From the NCBI GenBank assembly GCA_951812925.1, contig OX638368.1, positions 160,628,492 to 160,692,491 of the forward strand: a stretch of 64,000 nucleotides of DNA, given 5' to 3'. Below, in pieces: positions 1 through 10,209 of the stretch (position 1 is its first letter; each line of letters starts with the position of its first letter). Origin of the DNA: Calliopum simillimum (Eukaryota > Arthropoda > Insecta > Diptera > Lauxaniidae). A program made the translations under genes and the position numbers. The notes beneath the pieces are model-generated. The model saw nothing but the letters and a program-made list of their open reading frames with translations. It was not told where the DNA came from and made no database searches.

Positions 1-79
1 TTTTTTGTATTCTTGGTTAAAGTTTATCGATAAATACTCATCTTTGATGGGCAGCATTGGCTTTTATCCTTAATTATGA

Positions 80-1400
80 TATAAGCGATATTTGCTATCG
101 CCAACTACACTGTGGAACAATTTCGAACTTTTTTTAAAACACATTAGAAAATCCAAAAAATTCTTAAAGTAGACGTTAAAAAAAATACCCGTTTCTCGTG
201 GTTTTTCTCCAGCACGTCACATTTTTTTTTTTTATCGATTTTTATAGTTTTTTTATCCACTGTATATGAAAAAACCAAAAATACCGCATTCTTGTGTTAA
301 ATCGATGAATTTAACTATATGATCCTTACATCTGAGGTGTATCATGTGTTCAGCAAACTTAAGCAGGATATTGCGGGGAATATTTTTGTAGAAAATTTTT
401 ACCCTGTTTGACCCCCACATATGGGTCATTTTTTCCCTTTTCTTAAAAAGGTACAAAAATGACACACAAAACAGGGAAATATTGAGTAAGTATATACTAC
501 AGAAATATTTGCTATAAAATTTTACTACTAGTTTCTAAACACGTAAAGGTCGAAATTTAAACCCGAAACCAAAAAAATCGTTAAAATCAATTAGGACTTT
601 TCACATTGCATATTAATTACATCCCTTACGCGCTTACCTTAAGTTTTAAGAATTTTTCGTCTTTGGCAACTCTTAGTGAAATTTTTTGTAGGATATTTTT
701 GCAAATTTTTTTAACCCATTGTGGCTCAGTTTTAGAAAAAGGGGTCAAAAAGACCCATAAAAACAGGATATAATAGGTTAATGTATTCTAGGAAAATGAT
801 CCTTGTTTAATTTCGTTATGATTTTGTGAGAACGAGTTTTGTTCAAAATGTAGTTTTAGAGTTTTACAGTGGGGTGAAATTTGGAAAATATTTATTGTTA
901 GAACGTCTTACTGATTTTAACGATTTTTTTGCTTTCGGAATAAAATTTTGCTTTTTTAGTGTTCAGCGACTAGTAGTGAAATTATATAGCAAATATTTCT
1001 GTAGTTCATACTGACTCAATATTCCCCTGTTTTAGGTGTCATTTTTGTACCTTTTTAAGAATAGGGCAAAAATGACCCACATGTGCAGGGTTAAAATTTT
1101 CTACAAAAATATTCCTCGCAATATCTTGCATAAGCTTATTGAACACATGATACACCTCAAATGTAAGGATCATATAGTAAAATTCATCGATTTAACACAA
1201 GAATGCGGTATTTTGGTTTTTTTCATGTACAGCGGATAAAAAAACTTCAAAAATCGATTAAAAAAAAATGTGACGTGCTGGGGAAAAACCACGAGACACG
1301 AGTATTTTTTTTTAACGTATACTTTAAGAATTTTTTGGATTTTCTCATGTGTTTTTTTTTGTGTCGAACGGTGCTATCGCTTCATACAAATATTTTGCTA
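80..1400. repeat. Foldback (long inverted repeat) element, family A, copy 1
   Basis: The sequence of about 100-606 returns in reverse complement at about 893-1395, leaving a centre of roughly 290 bp. Both arms carry the same string of landmarks: a T-rich run followed by the block around ATCGATGAATTTAACTATAT on the left and its complement on the right, then the block around AAATATTTGCTATA. The arms have diverged by point changes and small indels, so this is an old copy. The same arms, in better condition, are found at 47,980-50,535. No transposase is present, which makes it a non-autonomous foldback or large MITE. The outer ends fade near 80 and 1400 and no target duplication is evident. Confidence 0.75.
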
Positions 1401-1429
1401 ATTACATATACGCGTCAAAAGAAACACGG

Positions 1430-2200
1430 CTAATAGCATGTCTACTGATGTTGCTTGTTTTCTCTGAGAATGGCATTGCTCATTTGTCAACTGAGTTTGA
1501 TGGTTTGTAGACTGTTGTACGCGTTAGCGGTATCATTCAACAAAATTTGAGTGAATACTTCGAAAATAAGGGTAACACAATTAAAAAATTTCTAAAAATG
1601 TCTTAAAATTCTGTACGGATTGAATTGGTATTTATGTTGGTATGTTTATGTATTGTGTAAAATTTAGAAAACATTTGTTTTTTCCTGAGCGAAATATAAA
1701 TTTTGCAATGAGGACTGGTAAAGAGTTTATTTTACCCTTTAGACATTTCATAGCATGTCGAAGAGCAGGTTTATCTCTGGTTTCGAAAAAGGAGAGGCAG
1801 GGTGGAATGATTAATGACTGCTGGGCAAATGGAAAATCTTCAAGTTGCATTAAAGTTTACAAAATGATTTTTTGTCCCTTTGTGCTGGGTGAGCAGTTGT
1901 TATCTTTTTAGCATTATGCACTTGTAATTATGTGGGATACTAGTGTTAATCCATTTTTACATACATATTTATATTTTAAAACTGTAAGCGGTAGATTAAG
2001 GAGGTAGTTTTTTTTCGTATTTTCATCAAATAATATTTGATGTCTTATTTCTACCACGTCGATTTTCCCCATTACTTCAATGAAAAAGCAAAAATGTGCT
2101 TTAATTTACACAAACAATTTATCTTAAATTTATTTTAAATGCATATTCTAATAGTCCAGTTAAATTAGACTCTAAAAAGACTTCTGATGAAAACAATTAG
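1430..2200. other. No gene seen; AT-rich unique-looking DNA
   Basis: Short reading frames occur on both strands (for example about 1642-1911) but they overlap antisense frames and show no recognisable domain. No repeat relationship to the rest of the window was noticed. Confidence 0.4.
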
Positions 2201-2972
2201 AGCCAAAAAATCTTTTAATTTGAATCGCAAATGTTAGAAATGGATATCGAGATTACTACTGCATAAAAAGTAATTCAGGCTCATGGTCGCGAATATAATT
2301 TTTTTGCAAATATCTCACTAACGGTTACTTTTAGAGAAAAATTACTGGCTCAAGTTTTGTAGCCCAGAAAAATTTCCTACAGAAAGACTACAAAAGTTTT
2401 TTCGTATGTCTTATAGTCTGGGAGATATAAACGAGTGATGTTAAACTTTTTGATAGTAAAAGTTACATACATAATTTGGTTTTCGTAATTGCGTAAACGC
2501 TTTATTTTGTGGCTCTAAAAAATTTTAAACTAAAAATCGAGAAAGAGATCACTGCCGCACAAAAAGCTATGCTACCTCGAAAATCTCGCTAACGGTTATT
2601 TCTACAAAAAATATTGTTCTTTAATTTTGTAGTTAATACAATTTCATTCGTTAATCACTAGTCAAGAAACTGCTGATGCTGAAGAAATGGAATTCTCATA
2701 CGTTTTGTGAAAATTCTAAAAATGTTTTCAGACGGCGAAATCTGGAATATATATTGTGATTGATTGTCGGCAACAAATTTTTAGAAATCGCCTAACTTTT
2801 TTCCAAAATAAAGACGCCAAGTTAAATTCTTGTCCCCATTTTAGTTAACTAATTAGTTAACTAATGACACTTAATCTGGGCCTTAGTCGTACGTCAACAA
2901 CTTTTATAACTGCTCTATAGGAAATTACCTGGGATACAAAATTCTTGACAATTATTTTTCTGTAAAAGTAAC

Positions 2973-2977
2973 CGTTG
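2973..2977. repeat. Left 5-bp target site duplication (CGTTG)
   Basis: CGTTG directly precedes the CACAGTG terminus and is repeated exactly at 3833-3837. The paralogous arm at about 2318-2330 holds one uninterrupted copy of the equivalent site. Confidence 0.7.
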
Positions 2978-3832
2978 CACAGTGTGAGATTTTGCCAATC
3001 TAGGACGTCAAAATTCAATTATAGCAGTAGTTTCAAAGATATCGAGTTGAAATTTTGTATATGTGCTTTTATTCTTTATGCGGAGGTTTGGTTCAGAGAT
3101 GAAAAAATCGGACAAAATCTACTTGCACCCCCCATACAAATGTGCCTTTTTTTGTAAAAAAAAATTTAAAAAAATTGGTTGTAATGAAGATATCAACTTG
3201 AAAATTTGTATCTACCGTTTCAGTGGTAACTGAATACTACTGTCAAAAAAAATGGGAGTGATTAAAAAAGATAACATAAATTTTTTTTTCATGATTTCAG
3301 TGCAATTGTTCATTATAACACTTCAGTCATTGTAAAAAAGTAGTCTTTGGGCAAAAAATGGGCAATATTTTATTTTTTTTTAGTCTATTCTATGAGTATG
3401 TATGCTCATCCTGTATGCTTTTTCATAGCTTAACCACGCCCAACGTGTTAGTCTTACCTTTTAGCTGATTATAAAATAATTTGATTAAAATACTTAAGTG
3501 CAAATGTAAGGGTTGTGCATAGCAAAAATTTTTAGTTAAAGTATTGACCTTTAATGCAAAAAACTTTTTGCCAAAAAACAAACTCGCAAAACTTCAATTT
3601 GATAGCTCAAAGTTTTGTTGTTGATGCAAGCTTGAAAATTTGTTTTTGCATGCTGTTCAATAGTACGTGTTTGATAGCTGTTGCCATGCCAATGACATTT
3701 CTTTTATTCTCTTTTATGATTATTTTCGTAACAATTGGGGTTTTTTCTAACAAATTACAATATATGATCGATTTTCAAGCACATTTTTTTTTTTAATTTT
3801 GACGTCCTAGTTTGGCAAAATCTCACACTGTG
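2978..3832. mobile_element. Transib-like non-autonomous DNA transposon, 855 bp
   Basis: The element is bounded by 38-bp terminal inverted repeats with one mismatch, beginning CACAGTGTGAGATTTTGCCA at both ends, and by a perfect 5-bp duplication CGTTG. Five-base duplications and CACWRTG-like termini are hallmarks of the Transib superfamily, the relatives of RAG1. There is no transposase: the interior contains only short frames. The ends resemble a recombination signal with a 23-bp spacer: heptamer CACAGTG, 23 bases, then TCAAAATTC on the left (6 of 9 matches to ACAAAAACC) and TCAAAATTA on the right (5 of 9). The superfamily call is inference from termini and duplication length alone; other five-base duplicators cannot be ruled out. 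Confidence 0.6.
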
Positions 3833-3837
3833 CGTTG
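3833..3837. repeat. Right 5-bp target site duplication (CGTTG)
   Basis: Exact copy of 2973-2977, immediately after the terminal CACTGTG. Confidence 0.7.
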
Positions 3838-3959
3838 GCGAAATTTTAATGTGGCGGCGATCTCAATTTTGATTTGCATTAAACCATAAAAATAAAGAGA
3901 TTACTATTAAAAAATTGATGGCGGTAATATTTTTTATCTGAAAATGGATTTTACTAGAC

Positions 3960-4960
3960 TCTAAATAAATAAATTCCCATCAAAGTTTCAATTCTGAATC
4001 CTTAAGAAAATTAAAAAGTTCTGGCCACGTTTTTTTTAAAAAATTTTTACAGTAAAACGCTAAAATAAAGCATGGTCAGAATATTTCTAGTTAAACTAAA
4101 ACTCGGCGGTTATCAAGGCACTTGAATATTATGAGGTAAACTTCAAAATACTTTGAACTTAAGTATTACTTATTTCGTCCCAGATTCTTTAAATTCTAAA
4201 ATTTTCAAATTTGTCACGTTACCGCCCAAATGAAGGACATAGCTATGGTCTATCACACTATCACATTTACAAGCAGCGACAACGACTCAACACACACATT
4301 TGCATTGTTTACACAACATGCAAACATACAAATTTATTAAGCGGGCGTGTTGGATTTCGGATAAATATATTTTATGAGCGACACGATTGCATTCGGTTGG
4401 CAAAATGGACGCTAAAAATTACAACAGAAAAATAGCTTATGTTTCAGTTTCGAGGATTGAGGACCATCTTTATGTGCGCATATTTACAAGAACAGCAAAT
4501 GGCTGTCGTTGTTGTCTCCTATTTTAGAGAATGCTGCAGTTTGAGTTTGTTGCAAAATTTTGAAACAATGTTTCTGCTCAGAGCAGAAACAGCTTGACAA
4601 AGATTTGCGTTTAACGCATTCTATGTCTCCACATGTCACGAGCGACATTTTAGGGGTGGAGATAAGCTGACCACCAAAAAGCAAAACACTTTACACAGTA
4701 GAAAGTTAAGCAAGAAGAGGACCTGTTTTAAATTTTGCAATGAACCAACTAAACATTGTTATATTAAATTAAGTAATTTATGTATACGTGTATTTGAATC
4801 GGAAAATGTTTAAATGTTGAATGTCCTTTTGACAGAAAATAGCTATATATTTTTATATTATGAGGGAGCCTGAAAACGTTTTTCCCATATCCTTACAGCG
4901 TCTTGAAATATTGGCTTTTTTTTTTAAATGGCGGAAATTAGCAGTGTTGTAACGCTAATA
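3960..4960. other. No gene seen
   Basis: AT-rich DNA with a short GC-richer patch near 4210-4440. Reading frames on both strands there (about 74 and 66 residues) have no recognisable motif and are treated as chance. Confidence 0.4.
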
Positions 4961-4965
4961 AGATG

Positions 4966-5070
4966 CTGTTCACATATTACTAACGCAATTTTCGAACAAG
5001 CCCCATGTAACACTTAGTACCAAATCGTCTAACCCCTCCTACCCCTTCGCGTGCTACGTAATATGTGAAC
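4966..5070. repeat. Short inverted repeat, MITE-like
   Basis: GTTCACATATTAC near 4970 is mirrored by GTAATATGTGAAC near 5057-5070. The outer bases (GGGGCCGTTCACATATTAC when read from the right end) look like the terminus of a small MITE. Only about 15-20 bp pair. Confidence 0.4.
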
Positions 5071-5084
5071 GGCCCCTAACCCCC

Positions 5085-5356
5085 ACAAGGAACTTTTGCA
5101 TATATGGGAGGTGCCACGCCCTCTTGTCCGAGTATTTATATGTATTTTGGTTGCATTGTCGGGAAAAATAATCCTAAAATTGCAATTTGAATATATTTTT
5201 TGTAAGGGCGCGCGACTGTGGACGTGTAAGGCTATATCGACTCAGGAGATGACGCTGATCAGAAATATATATACTTTTCCATGCCAGCCACCCCTAATTC
5301 TCTGCGTTACAAACGGTAGGACAAAGTGAATATACCCTGAGTGTAGGGTATAAAAA
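5085..5356 (+). repeat. Helitron/mini-me-like repeat, fragment
   Basis: It contains GGGAGGTGCCACGCCCTCTT, then TCGACTCAGGAGATGACGCT, a (TA)n stretch, CTGCGTTACAAACGG, and ends in the hairpin ATACCCTGAGTGTAGGGTAT followed by poly(A). The same order of blocks is seen in the longer copies at 20,663-21,566 and, inverted, 59,445-60,284. The left terminal hairpin and most internal tandem units are missing. Confidence 0.6.
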
Positions 5357-5360
5357 AAAA

Positions 5361-7040
5361 AATCTACTAGTGATAGCAGAGAAAGAAGCTCTAGTGCTGA
5401 TGAAAATATTTGTATCTAGTATGCTGTGTGGCAGAATGAGGAAAAATTCAGTGAAATTTCAAAATTGATACTGTCACCAATGAACGAAATTTTCACTCCT
5501 TAGAATATTGTGGTCTGACAAGATAAGACAGCGTTTCACATGTTGCACCACAAATATTTTGGGTTGCTGGATATTATCTTATTGGTATTGTATTAGTTTG
5601 CTGAACTTTTTTGTTTATCACATACATATTAAGAGCATGTTATTTCGCAATGTTAGTGTTTTTGTTGTGGTATGGTTCCGTGCTAGCCAATTTTGACCAT
5701 TGCTTTTCTGGAGCAACACGCGACACGTACAACTTCAACGAAATGAAAAAAGAAAAACACAATTGGCCCACACTTTCATTATATGCAGCCAAGCGTGCGA
5801 AGGAAATTAGTTCACCTCAACGCTTCAATAACTGCGAAGAATAGTGAAGAAACGCGTGAATGGGATGTAATACCGCAGCAAGTAGAAAAGGACTAAAAGC
5901 GTTAAACAAGGATAAGAGAGTTCTGGAAATAAACGCTTCTGCAACAACAAAATGAACATGGAAAATGAACAAGAACAAAACAAAAACTTTGAGCGGAAGG
6001 ATGCTTATCAAAATACCATGTTGATGTTGCTGTGGGAATTAGCCATGTTTTTGCTTTAATTGCAAGGATAATCGTTATTGTTGTGGCTGCTGCTGCTGTT
6101 GTTCTTTTAGTTTTCTTGCTGGAATCAACTTAAAAATCAACAAAATTATATTGAATATAATTTATTTATGGGGATAAGCATTTTTTTCAGAATAGAAACA
6201 AAGACAAAGAATCAGTAACTCAAATATCTCTAACAACATCAACAGCTTATATAAAGGACAATGGCACCCACTCAAGTGCAAACGGAAGTAACGCAAATTT
6301 TGAACAGGAAACCTTTTCTTCATAAACAAAAAGATAAAACAGGCGAAGACTTTACACAAAGACACTATGTGGATGTGTGATTGAAGACTATAGCAAAGTG
6401 GCTTCGAGTTCGAGCTCAGTTAATTCATTGAAGTTTTTGATATTGCAGATATGTTGGAAAACTTTCACGTTAAGGTGACAGGAAATCGGCGATTAAAAAC
6501 TTTGTAAAGTAAATAGATTGTAAAGTGTTATGATTACTTATCAATTTAGTGTGAGTTCAACCAAGTTTTACAGGGTAATATTTTGTGATATACCAAAAAT
6601 GGCGAAAAATTTCGATGAATTAATTTTCTTTTAAATTGTGACCACATGGTAACATAAAAGAGTTTTGCTAGAAGCAAAACGCAATTTAATCTGCAAATAG
6701 AAAGGAGAAGGAATTCTCAAAGAAATGATTGAAAAAATTTAAGAACATCTATTCATATGTGATCTCGCTTTCGTCATAGAGACAAAACACATTTACATAT
6801 GAATAATTTAAAGGATGTGTACACACATGTGCCTACATATGTAAATTACTTATAAGCAGTGTGCGTGCGGGCCAAAGTTCAAGTAAGATGGCACAAACAG
6901 TGTTGTACAATTTAGTTAAGATGACAAAAGGAAGTATCGAGCAATGTCTCATATAAACGATGCCTAAGTGTGATTTCGTGCAATTTAAATGAAACGATAA
7001 TGTAAAAAATGCTTTCACCGACTAAATTTTGAATGCCCTA
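5361..7040. other. No confident gene; weak small reading frame at 5650-5844
   Basis: A 64-codon ATG-initiated frame at 5650-5844 (+) begins with a hydrophobic, signal-peptide-like segment (MLVFLLWYGSVLA) followed by a polar tail. It matches nothing I recognise, and there is no supporting splice or poly(A) context, so it is not called as a gene. The rest is AT-rich with a GCTGCTGCTGCTGTTGTT stretch near 6090. Confidence 0.3.
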
Positions 7041-7045
7041 AATCG

Positions 7046-7052
7046 TCCAAAG
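7046..7052. repeat. Possible LINE target duplication, left (TCCAAAG)
   Basis: TCCAAAG occurs just outside the 3' end of the LINE and again at 9156-9162 just outside its truncated 5' end. Seven bases only, so it may be chance. Confidence 0.3.
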
Positions 7053-7234
7053 AGGGTAGGTTAGGTTAGGTTGCGAGGGCATCGTTGGCATATATGCAAG
7101 CCAACTTCCACTTAGACCATTTTGCTGGTCCATTGTGATCCCTCTTTAAATACGGAACATAGTTCTATGATACAATACAATTAATTAAATTCAGTATATT
7201 TTATACAGTTTTATACAGTCTTATTGAAGCTTAT

Positions 7235-7790
7235 TCATTGGTTGTTGGTTACTATTCGTGTTTTCTGCTCCCATTTTGATGCCTTGATGTATTTCAGGAT
7301 CTTAGCGGGGTCTATCTCCATAAGTTCTCGCATATCCTGAAAAAAGAAGGATCCAAATATTTTAAATCTTGTTTTTGCAAGTGCAGGGCACTGGCAAAGA
7401 TAATGTTGACTATCCTCTTCCACGTCGCTGTCTCCACACCATCTACAAAGATCGTCAGTCTCAAACCCCATCTGTCCCAGGTGCCTGCATAGCGTATTAT
7501 GCCCTGTAACTTCTGATATAAAAGACTTTAATTCACTCTTGCTGCATTTTAAAAGCAATTTAGTGAACCTTATCTTAGGAGTGTTATAAATACTTAGTTT
7601 TGGTCGTTTGATAATGGGTCGAGTTGCCCCATCTCATCATCTCTAAAACCATTTTATCTGAAATTATCTTGCAATCGTGTGACATTGGTGGTTTAATAAT
7701 ATGATTAATATTCTCTGTAGGCAATAATGAACCCCTCCTAGCTAACCCATCTGCCTTTTCATTTCCTTGAATATTTTTATGACCGGCACA
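7235..7790 (-). pseudogene. C-terminal RNase H/zinc-knuckle remnant of the LINE ORF2
   Basis: After the frameshift near 7790 the frame reads AGHKNIQGNEKADGLARRG, the end of RNase H with its last aspartate. A second frameshift and stops lie near 7560-7620. From 7558 down to 7235 the frame is open again and carries C-x2-C-x12-H-x4-C-like spacing in CRWCGDSDVEEDSQHYLCQC, the usual C-terminal cysteine motif of RNase H-bearing LINEs. The product ends about 160 bp before the 3' tail. Confidence 0.75.
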
Positions 7791-9138
7791 GTTCTACATT
7801 GTGTTGTTCGTTAAGAACCTGAAGCTCTCTGCGACAACGGCTGACTACCTCAGATCTTATGTTCCTATTTTGCAGAGCTTTAATGGCAGCTTGACTATCG
7901 ATGTAAATGGTTATATCGGTAGGTGATATATCCCTCATCGATATCAACCTTGCCGCCTCTGCTATCGCAAATATTTCCGCTTGATGTACAGAACAATCAT
8001 CAGATATTTTTACCGACTCTGAGAGATTAATTGGTTGACTGAAGATCCCGCAACCAGTTCCTGTGTCCATTTTAGAACCATCCGTATATACTTCTAAAGT
8101 GGTAGCATTAAGGACATTCTTGTTCTCCCATTGTTCAAGTGTGGGATATTGGGCTGTTATGCTTTTACTAAAATTTGTGTAAGCTTTAATGTAATCTGTC
8201 TGACTTATTTCTGGCAAAATGGTTGTGTGCCCATAGCTTAATCTGTTGAAATTATAGGTCTGATTTAGTCTAACAGATGTTACGGCAGCCTTTTCTCTAG
8301 TATACAGATCTATTGGCAGGACATTCAATATAACTTCCAAAGATTTTGTTGGAGTAGTTTTCATAGCTCCAGTTATTCTTTGTATTTTTTCCAATTCTTT
8401 CACATTATTTTGTATTTCAAGGTATGGCCACCATACTACACTACCATATGACAATATCGGTCTAATAATTGCCGTATATATCCAATGAATTAGCCACGGC
8501 TTAAGGCCCCATTCTAACCCAATTATTTTCTGACATGAGTAGAAAGCCGCATACGCCTTCTTTAGTCTTTCTTTGGCATAAAGATTCCAATTTAGTTTTC
8601 TGTCTACTATTATTCCTAAAAATTTTGCACTGTCTTTGAGCTCAAGCACCTGTCCATTTACTTTTGGTAACGTGAAGTTCGGGACCTTCCTTCTGTTGGT
8701 AAAAAGTACTAGTTCGGTTTTAGTTGGGTTAATATTTAACCCACAGCTGGTTGCCCATTTTGTTAAGATACGAAGCGCTGTCTGTAACAAATTCGCAATT
8801 GTATCTAGGCAAATACCAGTCGATAAAATAACTAAATCGTCTGCATATGCTGTTACGTGAATCCCTTGATCTTCAATTTGTATAAGTACCTCATTCAATA
8901 CCAAAACCCACAAGGTCGGTGAAACAACCCCTCCCTGAGGAGTACCTCTGTTAGCCTTAACTGTGATGGTGGATGTACCATCACATGTAGTAATTTTCCT
9001 GTCTTTTAACATTTTCATTATCCAATTTGTGAGGCCTACTTCTACGTTGGCATTTACTAATGCTCTATGGATTGCAGTCGAATGTATGTTATTAAAAGCT
9101 CCTTCTATATCAAGAAAGCATCCCAGTGTGTATTCCTT
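7777..9138 (-). pseudogene. Reverse transcriptase/RNase H relic of the LINE
   Basis: The main open stretch (ATG-like start at 9018; homology begins upstream near 9138) encodes about 413 residues. RT motifs: LDIEGAFNN upstream of the first methionine, RGTPQGGVVSPTLW near residues 24-37, AYADDLVIL near 56-65, and FLGIIVDRKLNW near 132-143. The RNase H domain follows at about residue 312: YTDGS, then HQAEIFAI, then YIDSQAA, giving the D-E-D residues. The fourth catalytic region (GHKNIQGNEKAD) is present but in the +1 frame, because a small deletion near 7788-7795 replaced the expected WVP segment. No start codon for a full protein exists here. Confidence 0.85.
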
Positions 9139-9155
9139 AAGAGATTATTTTTTTC

Positions 9156-9162
9156 TCCAAAG
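9156..9162. repeat. Possible LINE target duplication, right (TCCAAAG)
   Basis: Partner of 7046-7052. Confidence 0.3.
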
Positions 9163-9720
9163 TCATACTATTTTACTAAATTCATCTAATAGTAGTAATT
9201 CTAAGATTGTGGATTGAAAAGCATCAACAAGAACAGAATTTACTTAGTATGCATTGAATCGAAATTTGTTCCTAAGTGTAAAACTTTATTAAAATTCAAT
9301 AGAAGAATCCGAAGATATAAGCACTTCCAAAAAATACTAGAGCAAAGTGTCTGTTTTTGAATGAACTATATCGTATATCAAAAGCAATCATTTATTTCAT
9401 ATTTTATTGTGATCTCATGGTAGACATGTAAATAATCGTTGTAATTTGGATTCCCCTCTAGTAAGTTAATGACAATAATTTGGCAGTTAAATATTTTGTG
9501 AAAAGTTTGCTTAAGCCTACATTAATTTTTAAGTTTCTATCATTTTCTGCAACAAAAAGAGAACAGGAGCAAGAAGTGAATGGTAAACCGAATAATTGAG
9601 GCGTTGCGTGCATTAACGCCCTAAGTCCAATTAATACTGACATAATGAGTAAATGATTACCGCTAACACATAATACTTATGTATATTGACCGAATTATCG
9701 AAGAAGGAAAATTTAAATTA
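9163..9720. other. No gene seen
   Basis: AT-rich; no repeat or coding signal noticed apart from chance short frames. Confidence 0.4.
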
Positions 9721-9722
9721 CA

Positions 9723-10207
9723 GGGCGTTATTGCATAAATCCATTTGACTACCACTGGAGTAACGTTAGCATTTTGTTTGGGAAACCGGCAAATCTGCTC
9801 CGATTTGAACAATTATTTTTTATAAATATGGGGAACAGAAAATACTTTAACCTCAACTATTTACAAATGTGCGTTTTCTTAAGCAATTTGCTTCTAAATA
9901 TGCACCTGGTAAATATTTTTATTTTTACTCAATTCCAAGTTATCTGATGAAAAAAGTGTCTATAGCAAAAAATGCTTAGAACTGTCTAAAGAATACGTGT
10001 GAATGTTTTCAGAAATTTTTGGAACATTTTGTGATTTTCAAAAATTTTAAATTTAAGCAAAAAAAAAAAAAAAAAAATCTAAAAAAATTCACACGTTCCT
10101 TTGGACAATTCTAAGCACTTTTTGGCTTACACGCTTTTTTGTTGGGCACCTCGGTTTTGAGTAAAACCCGTTTTTCCTACCGCGAACTGATTTATGCAAT
10201 AACGCCC
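9723..10207. repeat. MITE-like inverted repeat, about 485 bp
   Basis: Terminal inverted repeats GGGCGTTATTGCATAAATC (left) and its exact complement (right). Further in, AAAATGCTTAGAACTGTCTA and CACGTGTGAAT-like segments at about 9970-10,005 are mirrored at about 10,088-10,125, on either side of an A-tract. A diverged partial relative lies at about 45,060-45,320. No coding capacity and no clear target duplication. Confidence 0.7.
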
Positions 10208-10209
10208 TA

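Larger units (their letters stand above)
2200..3960. repeat. Diverged inverted repeat split by a Transib-like insertion
   Basis: The left arm around 2300-2420 (containing AACGGTTACTTTTAGAGAAA, then a TTTTGTAGCCCAG block and TTTCCTACAG) matches the reverse complement of about 2870-2977 (AACGGTTACTTTTACAGAAA, TTTTGTATCCCAG, TTTCCTATAG). The match resumes on the far side of the element at 2978-3832, so the right arm continues at 3838 onward. A third, weaker direct copy of the AACGGTTA block lies near 2590-2640. The arms are much diverged. No coding capacity is visible. Confidence 0.5.
7053..9155 (-). mobile_element. 5'-truncated non-LTR retrotransposon (RT + RNase H; LOA/I/R1-like)
   Basis: Read on the minus strand the element starts inside the reverse transcriptase at motif A (GCFLDIEGAFNN, about 9090-9130), continues through RGTPQGGVVSP and YADD, then an RNase H domain and a cysteine-rich C-terminus, and finishes with a short (CCTAA)-type tail at about 7057-7072. 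The order RT then RNase H is typical of LOA, I and related clades. The endonuclease and ORF1 are missing, as expected of an insertion that aborted during reverse transcription. The body has several frameshifts, so it is inactive. Confidence 0.8.

Noticed and set aside
5650..5844. Small secreted-like peptide frame
   Set aside because: Only 64 codons, no recognised relative, no transcript signals; hydrophobic start is easily produced by T-rich DNA.
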